NCBI GenBank assembly: GCA_013399305.1
Contig: VXAI01000039.1
Coordinates: 3,475,683 to 3,539,682, forward strand
Direction of reading: 5' to 3'
DNA from: Rostratula benghalensis
Lineage: Eukaryota > Chordata > Aves > Charadriiformes > Rostratulidae
Length of the DNA: 64,000 nt
This document shows, one piece after another, positions 39,101-53,632 of this stretch. Positions within the stretch are counted from its first letter, which is position 1. Each line of letters opens with the position of its first letter. The translations under genes and the position numbers were made by a program. Below the pieces are notes generated by a model. It did not search any database. It worked only from the letters and a program-made list of their open reading frames with translations, and had not been told where the DNA came from.

Positions 39101-41055
39101 TTGAAACATGAACTTGTGAATATGAAATTGAGTCATTCCTATCCTGAATCTTGTATTACTGTTCTCTGCTGTCCTGCCCCTTTTTTTTTTTAAATGGGAC
39201 TGTGATTTTACAGTCCTTTTTTAATGGATATAAGTGTCTATGAAAGGTACTAAGCACTAGAGAATCTAAGTCTGTCACTTCCTTTTAGTCACATTCTAGT
39301 CTTAATGTTCCCTTGAACTCATAACTTGCCTGTAAGAAGAAGTTGTGTTATCAGTTGTATTATCTTAGCTAATTTTAGAAACTTCTATTTTGATCAGGGA
39401 ATCAGGGAAGGGGAGGGTTAACAAAAATTCCCAGTTGCATGTAAAAAATCCTTATATTATTCAGCCTCAGTTCTTTTCCAAGCAATTTAAGCAACGTCTG
39501 TGAGAGTGAGACTACAACTTAGTGTTTCCACAAAATTTGTTTGCACCAGTTTTGACTAAGCTGTTTCAGAACTTAAAGAATGCAGAGTTTTCAAAGACCA
39601 CAAGACTTTTGAACACGCTCCTTGATATTTGATTAGTGTTGAATGATCTGAAAAAGAGGTGCTCTTCATAGCTGTGCACAGCTTAGTGTTTTTATATGGT
39701 GGTTTGTGGTGTTTTTTTTTAAACCAAACCCTTTAATCTACTTGCCTTTATGTTCATTGAATTTTTCTTTCTGTTTGGATTCATCTGGAACCCAGAACTC
39801 CAAGTAAAATCCTGGTTTCATCCAATTTCACACTGAAACCATGCAAAACCCACTAATTCAGACTGGTTTTGATGTGAAACCATAAAGTAGCTTGGCCCAA
39901 GTACATACAAAAAGTATGTGAACCTTTCAGTGAATGTGGGCTGGGTTCCCAGTTTGTAATGAAAAGTTAAACCAAGCAGGTGGGGTTTTTTATAACTTTG
40001 TATTTGTATTTGTTGTATGTATTTTGTTTAGAATGCATGTACATTTTTTTTGATACCTTAAAACTAAATTTGTTCTTCTGTCAGTAGCCTTTCCATTGCT
40101 TATCCAGTAGAAACTGGAGGATGCTGTTGAGCTGAAGCCCTTTGAGTGAAGGTTGCTGGCAGAATGCTTCTTATACAGTTACTGTGGATCAGGAACTCGT
40201 TCTCTCTTTCCTTATCAGTCCATTTGCTTCAGCATTAATCTCTGTTCATTATTTCATAGCACAGAGGAAAAGATGGACCTTGGATATTCAACTGTGGTTT
40301 TGGCTTGGTTGTTAGCTGAGTCATGTCCCACTTGCTTGACAGTTCAAGGTTTTAGTGTGACAGTTACAAATTCCTGCTTTTTTAGGCCCGGTATTTCCAT
40401 AACTAAAATTTTCTTTCCATTGTTATAAATTATATGATGATTAATTTTGGATGGAAGACTATTTTGGTGGAGAGTGACCATGTTTACCTTTGTGGAGAAA
40501 GGGTAGTAGAACAAAGGGCTTTGATTTAATCAGTGTTTTGTGATGCAAACAGTATGAGGTCCTGCACGCAATTTTTAAGTAAGGCAATAGTTACAGGTAG
40601 TTTCATCAGTAAAAAAACATGAGACATAATTCTCATTGTATGCAGAGACCAATATTCGAAGAAGGCATGCAATTATAGAATCATAATCTACATCATACGT
40701 GGTGCTTTTATTTTTTTTCATGTACTTAGATATACAATGAGTCAACGGATAGTGAAATATGATGTTGTCTTTATTATTTGCTTTTAGATCTATGGTAGTA
40801 TTACATTCCAACCTCAATACTAGTGTTGGGAGTTCTATAGACAACTGGGCCAATCTCCACATTATGCTTACCACAAATTCTGTCACACTTGAATTTTATT
40901 AATTTGAGGCTTCCAGAATATCTAACTTTATTCAGTTTATGAAAGCAAATAGTTGTTTTACCTTGAAATACTTCTATTTTATCTTAGACTCTGAACAGAT
41001 TGGTTTGGGGTGTGGTTTTTTTTTTGCTATTTTTTCCTATTGAGCTGAAAATAAA
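36179..41055. other. Unique sequence, no gene seen
   Basis: Contains T runs near 36,330, 36,643 and 38,182, an 8-bp inverted repeat AACTCCAG/CTGGAGTT at 37,483-37,506, and G/T-rich blocks at 39,697-39,720 and 41,001-41,025. No coding gene is recognised. The frame at 40,153-40,428 (91 codons) has no known domain. Confidence 0.5.
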
Positions 41056-41363
41056 TCATAGAATGACTGGAATTGGAAAGGACCTTAAAGATCATTGAGT
41101 TCCAACTCCTCTGCCATGGGCAAGGACACCTCCCATTAGAGCAGGTTGATCAGAGCCCCATCCAGCTTGGCCTTGAACACTGCCAGGGATGGGGCATCCA
41201 CAACTTCTCTGAGCATTCTGTTCCAGTGTCTCACCACCCTCACAGGAAAGAATTTCATTCTGGTATCTAATCTAAATTTTCCCTCTTCCAATCTAAAACC
41301 ATTACCCCTTGTCCTGTCACTATGCTTCCTGACAAAGAGTCCCTCTCCAAATCCCTTGTAGGC
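41056..41363 (-). mobile_element. CR1 LINE fragment, about 300 bp, 3' end and ORF2 tail
   Basis: On the + strand it begins with TCATAGAATGACTGG, the complement of the CR1 terminal repeat. It continues with GGACCTTAAAGATCATTGAG, CTGCCATGGGCAAGGACACC and ATCCAGCTTGGCCTTGAACA. Read on the minus strand the ORF2 tail gives [36 protein letters not shown] and VFKAKLDGALI in one frame. The left edge is the original 3' end; the right edge at about 41,363 is the 5' truncation. Forward-strand frames across it are shadows. Confidence 0.95.
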
Positions 41364-44300
41364 ATGAGATGCATTTGTTATGGAAAAATAAATCTGTTCT
41401 TTTTATATAGGGAAATCTCTTCTTAAAGCTATCACTAATGGCAGATGTGGCTGGGTGACGGCTATAACATTTGACACTTTTAGTGCTTTTCAGCTCCAGA
41501 AATGCCCAAATACTTTAGAAGTTTTACTGTCTAGATTGTACTGGTTTACTTTGGTGTGGGCCAAACATTATTCTTAGCTCATAGTGGTTCTCAGTGGTTA
41601 TTATCCACTTTAACTAGGCCCTTCACTTGGAGAAACATGGAGAGGCCTGGCACCTTGCTCTCTTTTTATATACTGCAGCAAGGTAATTGCACCTGGCTTA
41701 GCCCAGACCTCAGAAGTGGGGAAAAAGTAGGAATAGGTTCATGCAGCATATCACAGACACCCATGGAAGCCAGTGCTGTAAGGAGCAGTGAGCACCCAGT
41801 GGAAAAGAGGATTTTTGCTACGGCAACAGACCAAGTCTTGTAACAAGACAGAATCATCAGGCAGCTTTGGGCTTTTGGACTTGTCAAGCCTCATAAGCTG
41901 GCATGAGAGAGAAACCACAGTGGAGATTGATTTCTGAACTGTAGTCAGGGAAATGCAGAAAATGTCTTATAGAAATTTAACAGGAGATACATAATTTGAG
42001 GACTCTTATTTTACTTAATACTGCTGCAAATTATTCTTATAGTTTCCACTCTGCATTTTGTCTCATTTTATGCTTAGATTGTGCACTCTTTGGGGAGAAG
42101 ACAACCCTGGTGTCTTGTTTCTACAGTACCACCTACAAGAGATCTCAACCTGTTACCTATGTCACATATAGATTTGTAATTGAATAGTATATCATAGTTG
42201 CTTGCATCCCTGGAGCTCAGTGAAACAAGGAATGAGCTTAAAAGCACACAACAATGTTTTCTAATGGTTTGAAACATAGAGTGGAGAATACTTTCCTCAG
42301 CTGTCCGTGAAACCTGCTAATCTTTAAGTCTCTTAGCTAGGAAAGTTGGCATTGTCTTCTATCTACCCTTTCCACTGGCCACAGTAGAAACTGCTTTTAA
42401 AATAGTTTTCTGGGCCTTGTCTATTTGCGCTCAATGTTTTATTTCCTAGAATAGAATAGAATTGCTGGTGACTTGGTTAATGTTAAAGCTTAAGTCACTA
42501 GTAGTTGTTCTACAAAAAACATGTCCTTTGTTGAATGATACAGCAGGCCGTCTCATAATAAAATCATAGCAATGATGTCAAAGGTTTTTTTTTGACAAGC
42601 AAAAGTTATTTTTGGTTGTCACATGCTTTTAGGAAAATACACACTGTGTTTGTGTGCTATGGGAAAAAAAAATGGCATTCCTGCTATATGCTGGATAAGG
42701 TGCCATTAGATGTGTTAAAACAACATTGTCTGCCATTAAAGAGTTAGACTTGCTGGATCCAGATGCAAAGATATATGCACTGAGCAACAAAAGTGTTTAG
42801 TTTTGGCATGTCAATATAGGTTTGTCATAACTAATCCTGGTGTGAAACACAGTCTGATATTGCTGTTGGATGAGAAGTGAAGAAGTGCTATCTGTATCCC
42901 TGTCTGTATCTTTGTCATCAAAGTGCTGCATGACCTTGGACAAGTCATCTCATTTGTATGTTAGTTTCCATAATTATTACAAGAGGATCGTGTTACTCAG
43001 AAGCCTTTGTCAAGGGCTGTGATGAAGAGCACACTTAAAAATTGCTGTTTGTAAGAGGTGAGAATTTCAGGTATGAACTTTATTTCCCACATAGCAATGG
43101 AGTTTGAAGCAGGATGTAATTGGGAATTGAAAGGAATGTCTAGCAGATAATTTTCCTCCTCTCTACCAGCAGGACAGATTTCATACCCTTCTCCTTTTTT
43201 GATAAATGCCAGTGCCATTCGTGAAGCAAATTTGCACAGGTTTCAATTGCTTACAATAGTTCTTTGGGTGACACTGAAGCTTTTTGCTTATGCTTTACAA
43301 AACTTTTCAGTATTACTAGTAAGTCTGTTTATAAGAACATTTTGTTCTAATTGAATTCTCATTCCTATATAATGTGACTTACATGTATATTTAGGTCATC
43401 ACTGGAGTGTGTATATGGTTGCTTGTCTGTACATCAGAATGCTAACCCTGCTCCAGCTTCTGTTTTTCACAGGTAGTTTGGCAGTGCTTTGTTCTAAATC
43501 CTTTCTAATTTATCTGCTTAGGCATAATACAGCAGTGCTCCAGAGATCTTATCACTGAAGTGCACAGAGAGTTTAAATGCTGCTTTTAATAAGTGAGATC
43601 TAATCTTATAACATTGTTTACAGTGGGCTAAATCACACCTCACTGCTAGCATTATGGTAAACAGTTGTAACAGAAATCACGGTGTTCTCCTTGGATATTA
43701 TTTTGCTCCTACAGAGGGAAGGAATGTAGAAGAAAGTAAACGCTAAATTTTTCAATTCATAAGATTAAATACTCGCTCCACTGCATCAAAAATTTATTGT
43801 TTTGTTTTGACAGAGTTTAGATTGAATTCCAGGAATTTCCTATTCTTTCTTTGACCTGGGATTTACAAGGAAGACAAAGGACGATGGAAATAGCCTCGAA
43901 TGATCTGTGTTAGCATTATCAAAATACAGATTTGCTTCTGCTAACTGACTCTACTAGCTCTTGCTCAGGCCTGTGGGAACCATGGGTCTATAGGCTTCCC
44001 TTGTGAGTGCATCTTTCAACACTCTCCCTTAGCATTTGCTGCACAAAGGAGCCATGTAACTTGTTCCCACCTGCATTATCTTTTGCTGCTTAAGTGATAC
44101 TGTCAAGGAGGGACCTAGAGTAGCCAAACTGGTTCCTCTACTCGTGTCACCCACTTTTGGTAGAACTTCTTAGTATTTTATGTAAGTGAGAACTGTCCTA
44201 CAAGCAGCAGTGAATGCCTGCTGTGAGGAGGTGGAGGAAAAATTTCATCCCTTTCAAAACTGCACTTTTCCCATATGAGCACAGAAGGATGCATGCAAAT

Positions 44301-47300
44301 GCGGTATCACCCTTCTGAGGCTGCATGGAATTTCTTGTGGTTACTGTATAATATATCCCATATTCCCATCATAATTTCTGCTGTACTCCTGTTCCCAGGT
44401 TGAATGTTTACGGTTTGGTGGTGGTTTGTTTCCCTCCATCCTGCGCTCCCTCCATCCCTCCCTAGGTTTTTGAACTACTTTAGTGTTGCCCTGAGCTTGG
44501 ATGCTTGTTTTGTATAATACTATATGGTGACACTCATTGCTGAACAAAGATAAAACTATAGAATTTTCTGGAAAGCAGTATTTGGTGGAGCTCCAATTAA
44601 AGTACACAAATAAGTAGGAGGGGTGGTCTGTCATAAGGAGTAGTGGTAATCTGCTAGGTTAATTTTATTAAAACAAAAAATTTGGTTTCCAGAATTCTTA
44701 CCTGTATTAAACCAGTATCAACTTTACTGCGTCTAACATACAAAATTTAAGTCAAATATGAAGCCACATTCACTGAACTAATTATCTTCAGAACCTCTAA
44801 TTCTTCAGAGAATTCTTTACTTACCCATGGCTTTCTACATCTACATTTTTAAAGGCGACCTGGCCGTTCTGCAGCATATCATATGTGAGCAAACCAAAAG
44901 CAAATAAAAGTTTAGTCATAACTAGGCCATTCTTCTTTAGTAGCACTTAATAGTTGCTATTCTCTGTTGTTTATTTAATGGGAACTGTTGTCATATTCAA
45001 CAAAATACCAGAAAAATCAGAGCATACCTTCAATGTGTGTTTTAATGTAATACAACTATAGTACGATGATTAGTTCTCTTGAGATTGCTACTTGATGGAG
45101 CAATGTACTGTAATTAAAGAACTACATTATAAGCAATCTGAAGGAGGTAATACTAAGTTAGCTTGAAGTAATATAAACCAAAATCAGTCATGCTGAGAAA
45201 CAAATAGGCAGAACAAAAAATTATCTGCTGCTCATTAAGATGACATGAAATTAATAACTGATTGCTAATGGACTGTTCCTGTTTTTTTATAAAGGTCTTG
45301 ATGCAGTTCATTAAAACTGTGACTTTGTTGTTGTATGTTTGCTTACACTTTGTTAATATATGGTGTAAAAGATACTAAATTTAATTGCACATACAGTGTA
45401 TGTAGTCATAGGACAGAAGTTTTGCTAATGAGTTGGCCCATACATTTAATTAATTCAGTTATTTTAAGTGGTAAATTAAGTCTAAAATTCTCTTTGCCAA
45501 CTTTGCTCAGAACAAGAGTTGTTCTCTGCCTTTGCTTGTTTCCAAGGGGAAGGGAGCTCTGTGCTTAATGTACCACTTGTAGCTGACTCTCTGCCCAGTG
45601 TTCGAAATATTTTTATATGCAGTACAAAAAGACTAGCACACACAAGGCCGCTGGATTCTGCTGCAGTGTCTGTGAGACATTTTGGATATGAATATTGTTC
45701 TTTTTTCTCCCATAAAGACTAAGAGTTAGTTTAGCTGTGCCCCTGCTCAAATGGAGTGCAATTTTGCCACCAACTTCAGGAAACTTAACATTTCTGAAAG
45801 AACTTTTCCTATGATATTACTGTTGATGTTGATTAACAAGCATTTGAAGGTGAAGATATCCATCCAAACATGCAATCAGCTTTGTGAAGAGAAAGGGAGA
45901 ATTTGGCAGTGTATACTAACTTACTTTTCCCTATATTAAACAAAATTTTTACCTTCTGTATCTGTTTTGAAAAATTCATTAGTGCTACTGCTGATGGCAA
46001 GATTGCTGTCAAACTGTATCAGCCTCAGTGCATACTCAAATGCAGATGTTAATGGTCAGGACTTGATTTATGTGTCTGAAAACTAGGTCAGCTATCTCAC
46101 ATTATGGAAAAGTTTCCAGGTGTTGTATAGAGAAGTTAATCAATAAAGGATGAGCTTCATTTAACTTTTGCAAAGCAATTAATCCCAGTATTTCTAAAAA
46201 GTATCAGCAAATGAAACCGCCGTTACAACCAGTCCCTGCAAAATCAGTGTGTAATTTTCACTGTAACTGAATAGAATAACCACGTGGATACCCACAGACC
46301 CTGTTACACTGGGGAGTTTGCAATCCACCCCAGAGGACCATGTTAGAATTGTGTAGTTGTTAGAAGCTCTTAGGTAGGCCATGGATTTGATCACATATGA
46401 AATAGAATGGAAAACCTCAACCAGCCTCACCTAGATACACACAATGTATTATTTAGATAGCTGCATATAAATGTCTTCAAGCTCCTAAGCATCCTGTTGG
46501 TATATGTACATTTCAAACATATGTAAATCTCTGTAACTCTCTCCCTCTTCCTCTTGGAAGAAGTGAGGGGAGAGCATCTGATGTTGGTCATTGGCTGATT
46601 TGGCCTAAACCAGAAGACCATACTCCCCTGCAGAAGCAGCCAAAGTCAGTGGTGCTTTGCATCTTATTTTGTTGCTTGTTACTCTATGTTTCTGCTTGAT
46701 TGATTCACTCTTTCCATTCTAACAAATATTTTTGGCCTTCCTCTGAAGTGCCCAATATTTCAAAGGGACTTTGAAAGAAAGAAGTATACATTTGCCAAGC
46801 ATAAACTATTGAAACTTACAGCTTGATCAGGTGCCAGCATTAGGAGCATGGAATATTAATCTCTACAGTTTACTTTTTTGCCAGTTGTCTAATGGATTTC
46901 ATTCACACCAGTCTGCTCCAGAGGGAAAGATTAGTTCTTGCTGCTACATGCAAGTCTCCCAAGCTTTTCAGCGATTGTAGAACTGGTGTAAGCCTCTTTT
47001 CTATCCTTAAATTTTACTTCTGTACAGTCATAAATTTAGTTTATAAGTGAAGTAGCGAAGGATAATAGAGGTCATAGTCCATGTGAAAAAAAAATAAAAA
47101 ATTGGAGATTATTATATGTAGCCCCATTGTTCACTGCTATTGAGGACTTTCCAGGATTCTTTATGTAAAGTGTATATGCATCTGTAGTAACAACCATTCA
47201 TCTTGATCAAACATGATAAGCCACTGTTCTGACACTGAGAAGTTAAAATTGGAAGCTTAAGATTTGGAGTTGTATATGGGTATTAGGAATACTATGTGGA

Positions 47301-49881
47301 ACAAAGAGTTTCCCATATGGGCTATGAAAGACTAAGTGGAATGCAAAGCAGCCAACACACCAAGCAATTGAAAGTTTTCATTCGCACATCTACAGTTTAG
47401 CAAAAGGAAATATATCCATGTTAAATCCTTCTTCAGAGGTGAACGAAAACTTCTCCCTCTAATCAGGCTAGTTTTTACAAACCTCCTTTCAGAAAGCTGA
47501 ACAGAATTTACTTTATTTTTGAAAAAAGAAATGTCCTAATTCTGCAGCTGTCCCAGTTAAAAAAAAATAAAAAATCTAATGATTAATAGCAAGCTTGGCT
47601 TAATTCTATTTTTCTGGCTAAAATTTTTCTCTCTGCCATTTTTTTTGTCTTATATTTTACAGAAATAACTGACAGGAACTGAATCACTGAACAGATTAAT
47701 TCTGTATGAATTCATACTGTACCAGGATGCAGAACTTTTCTTGAGCTCAGCTATGTTGATTTCTTTCCAATGTAATGGTAAAGGTTCAGCTTGAAAAAAG
47801 ATATGCAAATCCAATGGATTTATATAGAGGTCAGTCTTGGAGCTCTTAAACCCTATAAAGGTTGTGGCAGTTCGGGATGTGCTCAGAAGCATAGTTATGG
47901 GTTCTAGGAAGCTTTGAAGTGAAAAAACGTAAGATCTAAAAAAATCTCACATAGTCTGTAAATTAAAAAAAAAAAAATTAAGAGAAACTGACAGGCGTAG
48001 AGGTGGGGGAACAGACTAGTCACAAAAGGTGATTGAGTTTATTGTTGCTAAAGTTTAAGAAGAGGCCAAGTAAAGTATCAGTAATAGGGATTTACAGTTA
48101 TGCTTTACAGAATGCGTTGACTAGGAAAAGCTGCTGGTATTTTCTTACTCTGCAGCTGTCTGATCTTTTGATTTATCCTTGAATTTTTTGGTCTGTGACA
48201 TCAACCCATTTGTCATTGCTACATCTACTTCTTGTCATCATTTGTGAGCATTTTTTCAGAATTAGTCTTGAATTTTGCATTGGTTTTAACTCTTGGTTCC
48301 TTTCTTCACATCATTCTGGTATGTAATTAGCTTTGACATAGTTAAATTATGCTAATAATTTTTTTCTGTCATCTGAAGTAGCAAATGCTGCCATCCTCAA
48401 TGATATTTATGTACTTGCTGAGCTTCCGTAATACTTTTATATGACATTGCACTTCAAAACCTTCAATCATTTCCTCATCATCTCCCATCTGGATTCATTT
48501 TACTGACCTAATTTGATATAGTGCAATATAATCCCTCAGTCCCCAAAGCTTCTTTATCATATGAACATAAAACAGACTTTTGCCCTTATTTTCCAGATAA
48601 TATTCCTGCCCTCAGACCCTGAAAATTTAGTAGCAGGATTGACTTTGTCTCCTTGTATTTATAATTAAGTTGGAAAGCAGCTATTTTTAAAAATGATTGG
48701 GTTTTTAGTTTCTTTTGTTTAATATTTTTTCAAAATTAAATATCAGTATTACCTCTTGAAACTAATTCATTTTTCCAGCAAGTAAAATAAGATCTCCTTA
48801 ATTTTTCCATTCATCACAACTCATTAATGTGTCTATAATAAAACATTACTATTCATAGCACTATTTTTGATCAATAAAAAGAGTATGCGTAGTATTACAG
48901 AGTGTGTCCATTTAGAGACAAAATTAATGTGAATGATATATGTGACATGCTCTACCTACTCTTACTCTCTTGTATTAATTTTTCTTTATTATGCTGCATT
49001 GCTGTAACTGTAATAATGGCCTGTAAAAGTGAGATTGCTTGGAACCAAATACCTAAATCCAAATTCTGGCCCTTAAGCAGGTTGTGAGCCTGATTACAAA
49101 TCAAACACTAGTCCTATATTCACCAATAACTCTATCCTATAACTGCACATTTAATTGGCCTACGCAAAAAAAAAAATTTTTTTCATTGTTCATTTATCAT
49201 GTAGCTCATATGACACATCAGAAATGAGCCTCTGCTCATTAATTCAGGTAAGACCTTTGAATTTTGTTATTTTCTGTATGATGCTGCTGTAGCAATTCTT
49301 TCTGAATCACAGGTAGTTCTGATCCAGGCAATCGATGTCATATGGTATGAATGCAAGACAGGGAGGTGTAGCAATAGTATTCAGAGCAGCCACCTGATAA
49401 TGCCATGTTACCTTTAAGGAGCTTTGGTACTCTTTACAGAAGCTGATAATGGTTGGAAAAAAAAAAAAACAGGTTAAGAACATTTTCAGCAATCTTTTAT
49501 GGTTTGAAGGCTACTTCACTTGGATAGCTTCCAGTAACTCCTCATGAAAAAAACCCATAATTAGAGGAAGCTATGTAATGAAATTTCATGTGGTAGAACA
49601 AATCATTTGTTTGGGTATTTTCTTTCTCTTTGTTTTACTTGCAAGGAGTAAGTCTCTCTTTTCAAGCAAAAAGTATTCTAAGCTTCACAAGCATTTGGTC
49701 TGCTGATATAGCTGAAAGGCAGCACTCTTCTCCCCAGCCCCTTTGTTGGCCTTAAGGAAAATTCCTAACTAAGACATGAACACACCTTGTGATGTAATCA
49801 CTATGGGATGGTCTAAAATACAGAGAACAATTATTGGTGTTTGGAGCTGGAATTTGTCTGGGATTTTTGCTAACTCCTTCT
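41364..49881. other. Unique sequence, no gene seen
   Basis: About 8.5 kb with no recognised gene. It holds a pyrimidine-rich patch at about 44,430-44,466, two octamer-like ATGCAAAT words (44,293 and 47,803), A runs near 47,088, 47,568 and 47,967, and AT-rich unique DNA. Frames at 41,556-41,843 and 44,341-44,634 (minus) match no known domain. Confidence 0.5.
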
Positions 49882-50430
49882 AAGCAGGAGCAGGGAAGTG
49901 ATCCTGCCTCTGTACTCGGCACTGGTGAGGCCTCTCCTTGAGTACTGTGTTCTGGGCCCCTCACTGCAAGAAGAACATTGAGGGGCTGGAGTGTGTTCAG
50001 AGGAGAGCTACCAAACTGGGGAGGGGTCTAGAGAACCAGTCATATGGAGAGAGGCTGGAAAAGAGGAGGCTGAAGGGAGATCTCATTGCCCTCTACAGCT
50101 ACCAGAAAGGAGGTTGTAGAGAAGAGGGTGTTGACCTCTTCTCCCAGGTGAATAATGACAGGACCAGAGGAAATGGTCGGAAGTTGCAGCAGGGGAGGTT
50201 GAAATTAGATATTAGGGAAAATTACTTCAGTGAAAGAGTGGTCAGGCACTTGAACAGCCTGCCAAGGGACATGGATGAGTCACCATCCCTGGAGGTATAT
50301 CAAAAATGTGCAGAGGTGCACATCAGGGCATGCTCTATTGGCCGAGTTTGTAGGGATATTTGTGTGTGTGTGTATATGGTTGGACTCTGATCTCAGAGGT
50401 CCTTTCCAACAATGGATCAGATTCTGTGAT
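49882..50430 (+). mobile_element. CR1 LINE fragment, about 550 bp
   Basis: Starts within CR1 ORF2 ([20 protein letters not shown], from 49,892) and ends with the 3' terminal ATTCTGTGAT at 50,421-50,430. The 3' UTR holds a (TG)n stretch at 50,361-50,373, which is not typical of the other copies here. There is no poly(A). It is more decayed than the 25,440 copy. Confidence 0.95.
49892..50390 (+). pseudogene. CR1 ORF2 C-terminal remnant with deletions
   Basis: The first frame, from 49,892, reads [20 protein letters not shown]. Compared with the 25,440 copy (EYCVQFWAP), about five bases are lost near 49,950, and the match moves to the next frame: [20 protein letters not shown], then [37 protein letters not shown] and [20 protein letters not shown]. 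The GLFSL segment expected before EKRRL is missing, an in-frame loss of about 21-24 nt. It lacks the catalytic part of the reverse transcriptase. Confidence 0.9.
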
Positions 50431-53400
50431 AGGAATGCTGTGGTATCTCTAATTTTAGTATTTGAAATTGTTAGTTTTTATTAAACCCACTGATGTAGAT
50501 TGTATTGGGGAAATGCAAGAAGTGGATGGTCAGAGACGGAACAGAATCATAATTGAAAATGGAAAAATCTTTCGTTCCAAAGAATTGATTCTTCATGTAC
50601 ACCATATGATGGCATTTTGAATCTTGACATCATACTGATGTTATCTGTAAAGAGATTGACCTTGTAATTATATGGTCCTCAGCAGCCTGCTTAAAGCTGC
50701 AATAAAATACAAAGCTGAGCATTGTTGCCCTAAGGACAAGAGATCGGGTGCTGGCTAGTACTGACAGAAAACAGAGAGGAAGGGGAAAGATAAAGATCCA
50801 AAATGTAGATCTGAGGGAAGATCTGGTTTTGTGGAAAGGGTGAGGAACATAGTTATTTTCAGGAGGTATTCCATGGAATTATGACTATTCCTTCTTAGTG
50901 ATATCAATTCTTTCTCTCCAGAGCCTTAAAGAAAGCCAGGCAGTTTTCTAGTTTGCTTTCTCGAGGAAGAACTTCTTCTCATTATTTGCCTGTAGTCCTA
51001 GGAGATGACAATTTACATTTTCATGTCAATTATCATTAAAAAGAGACAGGCAAACAAACAAAAAATCTCCATTACCAGCCAAGATATCTTCTGAATAAGT
51101 GAAAGGGACAGCAGGTCTCTTAGTTTCTTTTACTGTCTCTGCGTTTTGGCTAATACTGTAACTTGCATAGTAAGTTTCTCGAGTTGCATGCGAAATATAG
51201 AAAAGTTAATAAAAAGTAGCAATCCAGGTAACTGAAATATTATAGGAAAAGTTACTAGCTATGTGATTTCTGAAGTAGGAAAAAAAGTAGTAATTCATGA
51301 AAAAGCCATGGAAGTGGCACAGTGTATCTCTTAGTGAAAACAGGGTATTTTCTATGCGTACCAAGAAACAGATATGTTTTAAATTCATACCTTAGCTAGC
51401 TGGGAAACAATGTGTGCTTGTATAGCTATACCCTTTGATTCAGTTGGTCCCAAATTATAGCCAAAGACTAAGAACCTCTGGAACCAAATATTTCCCAAAA
51501 TGGCATGACACACTGAAATACCAGAATAGACTCCCAGCTTCACAAATGTGTAACTCTGTGTGTGTTTTGCAATTGTTCTGTTCTGTTTTAGGGGGTCTCT
51601 GTAAGTTTTGAACAGTAACAGATTGAATATTGTACTGGCGGCTCTCCAGATTTCTGAGGGCTATAACAATTTGCAAAGACATTTACATTATTTTACATTG
51701 CTTGTATGTATATTTGAATTCTCTGTTGGATGCTAGTGAAAACGTCTACCTAACTTCAAATGAAACTTCTACCTCCAATAAATACATTAGAGCTTTCAGC
51801 ATGTAATGGTGGCTTTAAAAAAAAAAAAAAAAGAGAGAGAAGAAAATGCTTTAACATGTCTGGCAGTGTGTTTCTTATCTTTGAAGGCAATCCTTTATAT
51901 TTTTTCCCTCTCTTACGCTTTTGCAGCAGGTAAAAAAAAAGTATAGAAGTATGTGCTAGAAAAAAAAATTAGGGGTGAAGGTGATGATGATTGACATTTC
52001 CCATTTTCTTTCCCTGTTGTATTTTTCTTTCTTTCATCAACAGTATCTCATTTCACCTCTTTATTGAGTAGAGCTGTCTTACCTCTTCTAATGAATTTCT
52101 TACTCTACATTCTCTTTTGGTTTTCTTAATTTTCCCCTTTCATGATTCTATTCTGGATACTCCTCAAAGACCTTGTCTTAGAACTGTTTGGGAATTTCCT
52201 TGCAATTATAGGGGATTTAAGACACATTTCCAATGAATTGAAATTAAATCTAATTGTGGAAATTCATGTTTCAGTGGTGTTCCTATTTTGAAGAAAACCT
52301 TAAATATCCTGGGCAACACATTCAAAATTAAAGTAATCTGGATTATAATGATGTCATGTGACTTAATGACATACCAAATAGTAATGAACAGTCTCCAGGA
52401 AAGTATGTACTGCTTACTTTGAGAGAGGGAGATTTTCCAAAGTAGTACTAGTTTCAGCTTTGATGCTATTGTAACCAGTTGGCTTTCAGTACCGACTTCA
52501 ATAAAGTCAGAGTTACTCAAATGTTGAGCTTTTAGGAAACTTATAATGCACGCATGCTCCTCAGTTTCCATTAATGGAAGTACAAAAGAGTATAATATAA
52601 AGTGGGAAAATGGATCAATTTATAAAAGGAGAAAAGTGGAGTGAATGAGGAAGAAGAGGCAAAAATGGTAAACAAGTGAACCCAGAGGAGTGCCACTGTA
52701 TGTAATGATTAGCATAAACAGGGTCAGTCTAGAGACAGGCTGCACAATATAAAGATAGCCATGTTTTACTATGAAATTTTCAATGGCACATTTCAAAGCA
52801 GCATGCTCTAGATTGATCAATGCTGAAAATGTTTACAGACCAAATTGTAAAATTTCATTAAAAAAAAAACTTTAAAAAAATCTCCCCCTCCCCCCTAGTA
52901 TATCTAAATTGAAGTTTTTCAGAGCTATTCAAATAGGAAAGTTTTCTAGTTTTACTTTTCATACCATTCTCAAAGGCAAAGCAATACTGAAGTATCAAAA
53001 AACTTAATTTCTCTGTGGCTGTTACAGAAATGTTTCAAATATAGGGTATGTTAGATCAGGTTGAGACCTCTTCCCAAAGGTGGGCTGCTGACCTTATAAA
53101 CAAAGGCCCCTAAACCATCTATGAGTTTGAGATGAAGTGTGAAGGACCTATAAGTCTTTCTGACAGCCTTGATTACAAATACCTCCTAAAAGCAAATGAA
53201 TTTTTAACAGTAAATGAATATTTTTATAAAGAGTTTGGAGACAGACGTCATGTGAGGTAGGAATTTTATGTACCCAGAGAAAAATATTTTGATTTTGTAA
53301 GATTGTTGTTAGTAAGGAAAAACTCTTTAAGAAAGTTTGCTTTTTACTAAATTGTTTTTAAGCAAAACTTCAGTTTTGGCACAGGTTATAACAGATACTG

Positions 53401-53632
53401 CTGATTTGGGGTAAGAATCAAACATTGCTGCAAACAAAGTTCAAGTAATTTTTTTAAAAATAATAATGTCCATTTTCCTTCTCTCACCATATATAGATAA
53501 TTATAGAGGACAGAAAAGTAAGTGCACTTTTCATGTAAGGTTACTAACTTGACAGTGTCCCTTTAAGTTGTGAGGATGTGCAGAGTAGTTAGGAATGTGA
53601 GATACTGTAGGGTACCAAATGTGTGATGTGAT
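50431..53632. other. Unique sequence, no gene seen
   Basis: Contains a purine tract at about 51,817-51,846 (an A run and then GAGAGA) and A runs near 51,931, 51,960 and 52,860. A minus-strand frame of 121 codons at 52,206-52,571 is not recognised. Confidence 0.5.

Noticed and set aside
44293..47810. Octamer ATGCAAAT at 44,293 and 47,803
   Set aside because: Single 8-mers in AT-rich DNA are expected by chance, and no paired sites or gene start are near.
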